Source of the DNA: Neurospora intermedia
Taxonomy: Eukaryota > Ascomycota > Sordariomycetes > Sordariales > Sordariaceae
Assembly: GCA_037102815.1 (NCBI GenBank)
Contig: BTPP01000008.1
Location: forward strand, 1,550,001 to 1,614,000
Length of the DNA stretch: 64,000 nt
Direction: 5' to 3'
Within the stretch, counting starts at the first letter, position 1; each line of letters begins with the position of its first letter. The notes beneath the pieces were generated by a model, which saw only the letters and a program-made list of their open reading frames with translations, was not told where the DNA came from and searched no databases. Both the position numbers and the translations under genes were made by a program. Below are positions 56,743 to 64,000 of this stretch, piece by piece.

Positions 56743-57793
56743 ATGCCTCAGCTCGTCGGAAAGCAAGTTGGTCCCACTGGCTACGGCCTTATGGGTACGT
56801 GACCCCATCTAAACAGTCCTGCCAAGAGAATCAAGTCGAACTAACCTTCCCCCAGGCTTCTGCACCAAGAACCCTCCCACCCCCAAGGAGCAAGCCTTCA
56901 AGGCCATGCGCGCCGCCCTTGAATCTGGCGCCAACTTCTGGAACGCCGGTGAATTCTACGGCTCGCCTGACTGGAACACCCAAAAGCTTCTGGCTGCCTA
57001 CTTCAAGCAGTACCCCGAAGACGCCGAGAAGGTTGTCCTCTCCGTCAAGGGCGCCTTCCTCTTCCCGCAGATGATCCCCGACTGCTCGCCTGCGGGACTC
57101 AAGCGCTCCATCGACGCCTGTCTCGCCGACCTGGACGGCACCCACAAGATCGACATCTTTGAGCCCGCCCGCATCGACCCCAAGGTGCCGCTCGAGGAGA
57201 CACTCAAGTACCTCGAGGACGAGTACGTCAGCAAGGGCATCATTGGCGGCATTGGTCTCTCCGAGGTTTCGGCCGCGACGATCCGCAAGGCAGTCAAGAT
57301 CACCAAGATCGCTGCGGTGGAAGTTGAGATCTCCCTTTGGGCGACGCACACGCTTGAGAACGGCGTGGCCGAGGCTTGCGCCGAGTTCGGCATCCCATTG
57401 ATTGCTTACTCGCCCATCGGCCAGGGCATGCTCACGGGTCAGATCAAGACGCTTGACGATCTGGCCGCGGACGACTTCCGCAGGCATTACCCCCGCTTCT
57501 ACCCCGAGAACTTCCACTTGAACATTCAGCTGGTTAGCGAGCTGAACGAGTTGGCCAAGAAGAAGGGATACTCGCCGGCGCAGCTGGCCATCAACTGGGT
57601 CAAGTCGCTGAGCAAGAAGCCCGGTTATCCGACGGTTATCCCGATCCCTGGTGCGACTACCGCGGAGAGGGTCAAGGAGAATAACGTGGATATCGAGTTG
57701 ACTAGCGAGGACTTGAAGAAGATTGATGAGACGTTGAAAAAGTTTGAGATTGCCGGGAGGAGGTACCCTGATGCTGTTCCTATTGACGGCTGA
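56743..57793 (+). CDS. aldo/keto reductase, pyridoxal reductase (Plr1) type
   Basis: CDS is join(56743..56794, 56856..57793), 329 residues; donor GTACGT, acceptor CCCAG, phase 1. Predicted to reduce pyridoxal to pyridoxine with NADPH, by relation to Schizosaccharomyces Plr1 (AKR8). Barrel motifs: VGPTGYGLMGFC (strand 1), NFWNAGEFYGSPDWN (catalytic Asp/Tyr region), VVLSVKGAF (catalytic Lys), then FEPARIDPKVPLEETLKYLE. At the place of the usual catalytic His the sequence has an Ala (PARIDP), as in the Plr1 branch. GGIGLSEVSAATIRKAVK, VEISLWATHTLENGV, LIAYSPIGQGMLTG and VIPIPGATTAERVKENN (NADPH-binding loop) complete the fold. The C-terminus ends DAVPIDG. Cytosolic; no signal peptide. Confidence 0.9.
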
Positions 57794-58061
57794 GTGGTGT
57801 CTGTTTGATTCCTTGACTACCTTGGCATACATAGACTCGACAGGTTTCTCTGTCTTCATCACTTGTTCAGGGGATTACAATGGCGGATGAGAATACACGA
57901 GAAATCCAGCAGTGGGAGTGTGGGATTAGACATTAGGTACTCAATTCAGTCTGCTTCGTCTTCACCATGTGTCCTCGGTTTAGTAATTGTGAGCATCGAA
58001 AATGAATTGGAACGTCTCGCTACTATGACTACTTATTCTTCTTTTACGGGTATCATGTTTT

Positions 58062-58099
58062 CTCCAACCCTCGCACCTACCTCCAACCCTCGCACCTAC
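58062..58099 (+). repeat. perfect 19-base tandem duplication
   Basis: The 19-base unit CTCCAACCCTCGCACCTAC occurs at 58062-58080 and again at 58081-58099 without change. Confidence 0.8.
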
Positions 58100-58574
58100 T
58101 CCATGCATAATCGGTGCCCACCCGACTCTGGAAGACAGGTGCGATGCTTTGTGATTTCGATTTTAGATCGTCCTTTGTTGATTGGCACGATCAAATGACT
58201 GAATAAGGGAGATTGCATATCACTGACACCTACCTACTGTCGCTCTTTCCCAATTCCCGAATTCCTGTCCATCGCTGCTTAGATACCTTTCGAATGCCCA
58301 TTCAGGGAAGGAACAACTGCTGGCACAAACATCACTTATTGCTTTTGATAATATCAGGAACGGGATAATGCGACCACTTCTCTTGACGATATTTATTATA
58401 CAGCTCCTCCTTCTTGGTTCGAAGCATTGCAAACCCACCGTTTCTTGGTAGTGGGTGGTTGGTAGATACGGAGGGTTTATGCGCACGCAAGCGAGGTGGT
58501 AGGTGGCACAGCTCTCTGATTAGACTCTTCCGGATGCACGACATGGCACGGCGCCACGCCGATTGGCTTCACAG

Positions 58575-58712
58575 ATAGGTAGGTAGGTAGGATGATGGAA
58601 TCTACACTACTAGTTTTCCCAGGCCTGACCACCCATAAGGGTACCTAGAGATATATTCTCACCCACGCCAAGCCCACATCATCTACCTACCTCATCTACC
58701 TACCTACAGCTC
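58575..58712. repeat. inverted GGTA / TACC microsatellite arms
   Basis: A GGTA-type run (58576-58591) and two TACC-type runs (58682-58708) are complementary and could pair over about 90 bases. Confidence 0.55.
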
Positions 58713-58769
58713 CTGATGAGGCATAGTGAGGGGCTTCTGCCGCCCATTCCCTGCTCCCACACCCTTCCC

Positions 58770-59460
58770 AGGGGCATATACCACCCCTCCAACACCTTCG
58801 GGATCCCATGATGTCCCTCAAACACCCTCGGGATCATACTCCCTCTTTAACGCCGTCAGCCTCTCCCACCTCCACTCTTCAAAGAGGTACCCAAACAGCG
58901 CCTGCAGCGGCTCATCCTGATTCGCATGATTGATATACCTAGGCATACAACCGCTCATACCCACTATTCTCCAGCCTGGCCAACAAATCTCTCGTCTCTC
59001 TTCCCCACGCATCCGCGACTTTATTTAAGGACTCATCGCCTCAAGTCACTTGGATAATAGCGTTGGACATCATTTTGCCTCTGTTTGGGTAGGCGGTAGC
59101 TTCATCGGGCATCGAGGCAGTAACATGCGGAGAAGCGGCTACGAAGAAGAAGACGGAGCAGTCGAGACCGGGTTCGATGACATCCTTTGTGATCTGCAGG
59201 ACGCCGTCGATGGAGTCGTCGGTGAAGACCATTTCGGCCGTTGTAATGCATGCTGCCCTCGTCGGGGTAGATCTTGAAGTTGAACTCGACAACGACGCCG
59301 AAGTTGTGGCTGGCACCTCGCATGCCCCAAAATAGGAAGTCAGGGTGAGATGTCTCGGAGGCGGAGTGGGCTATTACACGCGGACTTTTTCTTTGTTGAA
59401 TCTCGTCGGCCGCTAACCGTTTACAACGGAGACGAAAGTGTTTCGTCAAATTAGTCAACT
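58770..59460 (-). pseudogene. relic of a berberine-bridge-type FAD oxidoreductase gene
   Basis: Fragments of one gene are spread over three minus-strand frames. The first (about 59310-59430) reads SETSHPDFLFWGMRGASHNF, then GVVVEFNFKIYPD; the intact gene at 61419 has SETEHPDLFWAMKGAGHNFGVV in the same place. A frame change follows, with AEMVFTDDSIDGVLQITKDV and a stop near 59045. A further frame shows ADAWGRETRDLLARLENSGY and a stop, then the last reads PRYINHANQDEPLQALFGYL with YDPEGVFEG nearby, the C-terminal BBE-like region. The N-terminal FAD part with the flavin-linking residues was not found. At least two frameshifts and two stops make it a pseudogene. It lies about 2 kb downstream of the related intact gene, in the same orientation. 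Confidence 0.85.
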
Positions 59461-61418
59461 TGGTTCATGTTCAGGTGTAGATAAAAGGTGGATTAGAACT
59501 CGTTGAAGTGCTGTGAGGGTGCGTAATCCGAATCAAGCATTGACAGTTGACAAGCAGACTCTGAACTCAATTGCAAGGAACAAAATTCCATACATAGGCA
59601 TGAAATGAACCCCGCCGGTGTCGTGGATCAACACCAGATCTAGCACTAATAGTGAGTGGGTTACATCGCTTAGAGTGCAGAGCTCGCTTTCTTCTCCGAG
59701 CCTTAGGCTGCTTCAAATGATTGAGGTGAATTGATCGAGATGGTAACTACATTCCTTTAGTGCAGAAAGAAATAACCAGATTTCAAACTTCAAGGGAAAA
59801 GGCGTGTATATAGTCAGTGTTGAGATTTTTGGAACCAAGTTGGAAGCTCAGATACTCAGAAACTACTATGGTTAGTGTACATTCAGGAACCGGATATCAG
59901 AAGAAGTACGGTGCTAAACTGGGAGAATCAGGTAAGAAGATGCTACATCATGTCAGCCAAATAAACACTAGACTTGCTCGGGAAGGGGAGAAACAATCTT
60001 TACAACATACCTTCAGGCTTTCACGGCCTTTCAGTCATAGATTAAATATCAACGACAACTGAGTAGGTTTCACTTTCTCTCACGTATCAGCTGTTATAGA
60101 AAGACTAACTTCACTCAAGCTTCGCAAGGGGCAGGAAGAAGATTTGAACCATATACTCAAGCTCGACGGGACCTGCTGCCGCCGTGCAGAGTGCAGAGTG
60201 CAGACTCAGCTCCGACATCTAGCATTGTGATCGCGAAGCCTTCGTATGTAGATCCCGCCGCGCCCCGTCCACGTGCAAAAGCAACGGTATCATCAAGTGG
60301 GTAGGTAGTAATCGAACGTTCGACTGTGCGTCAAGCTTCGAGAAGGTATGGAAGGCATCATGATCAAATGGACCCGAATTGGTATATGCTCTCGGTGTTT
60401 GTTTGCGGTGACACATCGATGTGTCGTGATGCGGAGATCGTGTGTGTTACGGCGTCGTCGCTTGTCATGTCTAGCTAGGTAGCTAAGCAGAGTAGGGCGG
60501 ACTGTTGGTGGCTATGGTATGGTAGGTGGCATGTTTTGATCGAGAGGGTTTACGTGTGAAGTTTTCGTTAATGGGGTCAGGTTGGGTTGCTTTCCAAGGT
60601 TCGTTCCGCAGTTTTATGATCTGGTTTCAGGTTTACGATGAATGTTGATGGAAGGGATTGGGGAAGAAAGAAGTTGGCGAACAAGCGCAGGAGCTCAACG
60701 AAGACGGTGTTAGAACTAGTGGGGTAAAATGGTGGGCACCTCTATTAGTGGAGTCAAACGTCGGCGCTAAGATTTTTATGGAAGGAAGGAAGGATATTGT
60801 AAGTGTTAGTGACTAGCTGCTGTAAGCCGCTGAAATGCCGCTAAAACCAGAACATATTTAACGGAAAGTGCTCGCCTAAGTGGAACAACGTTCTCGCTGG
60901 ACGCTGAGAAACGTCCAGCCGGCTGCCGCAACATCCTTGCTTGGATCGACATCTACTACATCAACCACAAAGGACTACGGTCTGCTCGATACAGTAGACA
61001 GAGAAGTGCATGAACAATCTAGAAAGTGAGAAAGAGTTATTTTGTAGGGCAGGTCATGGTTCACAACATATCCCAGCAGAAGGGTTCACGCGTGTGAAGG
61101 GTTGCCCTTCTGTTTCGCTCCCACCATCTGAAGATCTGGCTGCCCGTTGGTTGGGGGCGGGATGATCACGACACCATCAGTGTGACTGAACCTGTGGCTT
61201 TGCGTGGTTGAAACAATAACTCTATTCCAGGTTCTAAAAGCTCTATATCAAAACGCCTATATCTATCAAGTCTATCACACCATGGGTGCTAACCAGGAAA
61301 CACAAAAAGAAACAAATCAAGAGCAGCTGCAACCTCCACATCTAGACTAGTTCCTCGTCACCAAAAAGAAAAAAAGAAAAATCCATCATCTGTGAAATCC
61401 CATACCTATCCATTCATT
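59461..61418. other. region between the relic and the intact FAD oxidoreductase gene
   Basis: About 2 kb. It contains a small perfect hairpin (60896-60919) and short imperfect repeats (60187-60203). No gene is supported. No clear remains of the relic's missing N-terminal half were seen. Confidence 0.5.
60896..60919. repeat. 8-base perfect hairpin
   Basis: GCTGGACG (60896-60903) and CGTCCAGC (60912-60919) pair around an eight-base loop. Confidence 0.6.
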
Positions 61419-63234
61419 CTACTGCCCACGGCTCTTCGACTTGGCGCCAATCTGACGACCCTGAAAATTCGACTCATGCGTAGATCTAGGGTTCATGTTC
61501 GGGATGATAGGGTTGTAGTAGCTGAACAGGTTATCCGGATCATACTGCGCCTTCAATCCGCGGAGCTTCTCCAGCCTCCAGGGCTCGTAGCCGTACATGG
61601 ACTCGGCCGACTCGTCGCCATGGGCGTAGTTGACGTAGGTGCTAGGAAGAAGATCGGGGGCACCGGCGTTCCAGAGATCACGGGTCTCTTTGGCCCATGC
61701 GATGGCGGCTTCGTCGAGAGCGGGGTTGGGGTCGTAAGTTACGGCGATGAAGCTTTGGACATGGTGTTAGTGTGACTGACTAGAGGTACCTAGTGATGAG
61801 AGATAGAGAGGAAGAAAAAGGGGAAGGGATAAAGACGTACCTGAGAAGACCCCTATCGCGCCACGGATAAGCCGAAGTGTCAGGGTCAATAGCGTCGACA
61901 CCCTCGTGCGAGTAGTCTTCCATGTTCACTGTTGTACGCTGAAATTCGGGGTACTCCCGGATCTTCTCGTTGTACAGGTCGTAGATCTGGCGCTGGGTAG
62001 TGACGTTCCAGACCTTCAAGCCTGCAGGGTAGTGGACGTGGTTCAAGCCGTAGTCACACAGCGCGCTGTTCATGCCGGTGCCAGACACGCCAGGGATCTC
62101 GGGGTAAGGGACGTTACCGTCTTCGGTGGAGACGGCCTCGATGGCGTCGAAAGCATCCAGGTATGGCTGCGCTTCTTCCTTGGAGCCACGGTAGACAAAA
62201 GACCAAAATATGACGCCTTCGGTCTCGCTGATGCTGGGGATCATGGTGTAGCTGCCCATATTGAAGGCCATTTCTTTGAGGTGATGGCCGGCGTGGTTGC
62301 CGCCGTTGTGGAAAGCGTTGGATGCTTCGAATACGGCCTCCAGTTTATCTTGGGTCCAGATATAAGTCTTGTAGTACCAGGTGTCGACGCCGCGGGGGTA
62401 GATCTTCATCTCAAGGCTGGTGACGACGCCAAAGTTGTGACCGGCGCCTTTCATGGCCCAAAAGAGATCAGGGTGCTCGGTCTCGGAGACGGTTATGGCG
62501 GTTCCATTGGCGAGAACGACGTTGAGCTTGAGGAAGCTGTCACTGACGACACCGTAGTAGCCTTCGAGACGGCCGCGGCCTCCACCCAGAGCTGGACCGA
62601 GGAGGCCAACGCAGGACGTGCTACCAGATGCTAAGACGGTTCAGCATTGTGAATATGGAAAACCCAGACAGAAAGACTTACAGGTAACATAACCAGCATC
62701 CCACAGCTTTTCCATAATGTTCTTGGCAAACACGCCGCCGCCGAGGATAGCGCTTTTTCCGTCTGGCTGAATCTCAATCTTGTCAAGGAGGGACATGTCA
62801 ATCTGCATACCGTCAAACTCTGACAAGGTGCTTGTCATGCCGTGTCTCCGAGCCATGGCAAGGAAAGGGATACCATTGGCGCTAGCATATTGAACCTGGT
62901 TGAGTCAGCCGAGTTCTTGTTACGAATGACAAAAGGGCTGGGAATGTACAATCTTGGGGACGTCGTCCTCTGTGGCGGGCTGGACCACCATCTGAATCTT
63001 TGGAGTGAAGAAGGGGTCATATCGAGCCGTGCAATTACCGAACTGCGTATCATCGGGGCCGTAAACATTGCAATTTTTCGAGAGCTGGGGACCCAGCTCA
63101 CTGGCGACTGTTCTGCTTGCCAATTTGTTGCGGGTGAAGTGACAGAGTCCGTTGAGGCATGGCTCCGAGGAAGCAAAAGCGAGGGATTGCAGAAGAAGTG
63201 CTGAAGATACAGCGAAGCGGTGGAGACGAGTCAT
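61419..63234 (-). CDS. secreted berberine-bridge-type FAD-linked oxidoreductase
   Basis: CDS is complement(61419..61752, 61841..62630, 62682..62895, 62950..63234), 540 residues; all phases agree. Residues 1-23 (MTRLHRFAVSSALLLQSLAFASS) are a signal peptide. The PCMH-type FAD domain begins with PKIQMVVQPATEDDVPKIVQYASANGIPF. The sequence has LAMARRHGM where the family usually has the flavin-bound His in a SGGH motif, and TSCVGLLGPALGGGRG, where a Cys can make the second flavin bond. Later blocks are HPDLFWAMKGAGHNFGVVTS and the C-terminal BBE motif VNYAHGDE...YGYEPWRLEKLRGLKAQYDPDNLFSYYNPI. Such enzymes oxidise sugars, alcohols or secondary metabolites; the substrate here is unknown. A related decayed copy lies about 2 kb further down on the same strand. 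Confidence 0.88.
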
Positions 63235-64000
63235 TTTGACTGCTTTTTGTCAGGCTGTTGTGTGATGAGATGATGATGAGGAGTTGATGTCGAACAGAAC
63301 CTCTTTACCATGACATCTTTGACGGTTTATATGGATTCTCAACTGCGTGAAGAGGCTTTCATCTTTACTACTCGACTTGACTTTGATCTTTCAAATTCAC
63401 CATGATTCAACTTTCAGTCACCATCATGATATTTGCCATCCAAACCACCCAATTTCCCGTCTTGGAGTGTCTGGAGGAGGAGCATCTCAGAAGGGGTCAA
63501 CTCCATGGCGCTTAACCAACCGCATCCTCGGGGCGCTTGACGGATTCTGTCCAGATGACAGGATAGCTTTGACGCCACTCCAACATGCGAATCTCTTTAC
63601 GATCTCTTGCTGTGGACGAGTGTATTCTGATGTTGACTGCGGAACAGAAACGGAAACTGCTAGTCGAGGTTTGGGGGGATGAATTCTAATGAATCATGCC
63701 AAGCTACCTGGCCGCCGTATCGTCGGGTGAGGCATAACCAGACTCGCTTCTCTTCGAGAACGTATGTAGCCATTGCTCATATCGAATCTCGCTGGTGAAG
63801 TTGAAGAAGAGTTTTGTCGGGCAATGTTGTTGGAGGCTGAACTGAATGGGCAAGTAGAGGTACGTTACACTGTCTGAAAAGGGCTAGTGGGCCCGCGAGT
63901 CCTCCAGCTTGAGAGGACAGCTGATGGCGGCCGATGGGAAGCTGAGATGGTGGGGCTTCAGGGCTTATCGACAGTGGTTGTATCAGGGGGGTTACACTGG
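63235..64000. other. upstream flank of the FAD oxidoreductase gene at the window edge
   Basis: A TATA box lies at 63326. The remaining sequence shows no supported gene. Confidence 0.5.
63326..63331 (-). promoter_or_regulatory. TATA box of the FAD oxidoreductase gene
   Basis: TATAAA on the minus strand, about 92 bases before the ATG at 63234, a normal core-promoter distance. Confidence 0.5.

Larger units (their letters stand above)
57794..58769. other. region downstream of the aldo/keto reductase gene
   Basis: Holds the 3' flank of the reductase, a perfect 19-base tandem duplication (58062), and inverted runs of GGTA/TACC repeats (58575-58712). No gene is supported. Confidence 0.5.

Noticed and set aside
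56831-57862. 343-codon minus-strand frame over the aldo/keto reductase gene
   Set aside because: Antisense shadow with no recognisable motif.
60140-60180. GATTTGAACC, a possible reversed tRNA B box
   Set aside because: No pairing T stem or acceptor stem around it.
59461-61418. Possible transposon or gene remains between the relic and the intact FAD oxidoreductase gene
   Set aside because: No terminal repeats, transposase or polymerase motifs were seen on either strand.

Overview
The window looks like nuclear DNA of a filamentous ascomycete, most likely a Sordariales fungus of the Neurospora/Sordaria type. Genes are widely spaced on both strands. Introns are short (about 55-170 bases), with GT...AG ends and CTAAC/CTGAC-like branch points. 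Leaders are long and pyrimidine-rich, many proteins carry poly-Q, poly-S or His/Asn tracts, and fungus-only families are present. The species was not determined, because no search could be run.

Left part (1-17.5 kb): homoisocitrate dehydrogenase of lysine synthesis (-), a large disordered basic protein (+), mitochondrial ribosomal protein uS8m (-), a conserved proline-rich protein (+), a Yae1-type protein (+), a WrbA/Pst2-type flavodoxin-fold quinone reductase with a spliced CAAX tail (+), a broken amidase gene (+), and a divergent six-exon mitochondrial carrier (+).

Middle (17.5-42.8 kb): a membrane-anchored coiled-coil protein (+), a secreted Gln/Asn-rich repeat protein (-), Tim50 (-), a fungal F-box/2EXR-like protein (+), an RraA/HMG-aldolase-like protein (+), a Ted1/Cdc1-type metallophosphoesterase (-), a secreted cyanovirin-N-like protein (+), a small protein with an ATG-only first exon (-), a Tim17/22/23-family membrane protein (possibly the complex I NDUFA11-type subunit) (+), proline dehydrogenase (+), and the KEOPS subunit Cgi121 (-).

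Right part (42.8-64 kb): a Zn2Cys6 transcription factor (+), an endosulfine/Igo protein with an FDSGDY motif (+), a small split gene or gene remnant (-), a fungal transcription-factor-like protein without a zinc cluster (-), a pyridoxal-reductase-type aldo/keto reductase (+), a decayed FAD oxidoreductase relic (-), and an intact secreted berberine-bridge-type FAD oxidoreductase (-).

There are no operons, and neighbours are mostly unrelated. Several products are mitochondrial: uS8m, the carrier, Tim50, the Tim17-like protein, proline dehydrogenase and probably homoisocitrate dehydrogenase. No intact transposon, rRNA gene, confident tRNA gene or CRISPR array was seen. All exon boundaries were read by eye from splice signals and reading-frame agreement, without transcript data. 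I did not find a clear new multi-gene system. The most unusual items are the splice-dependent CAAX tail, the secreted Q/N-rich repeat protein, the three-base first exon, an upstream ORF that runs into a perfect hairpin, and two decayed enzyme genes.
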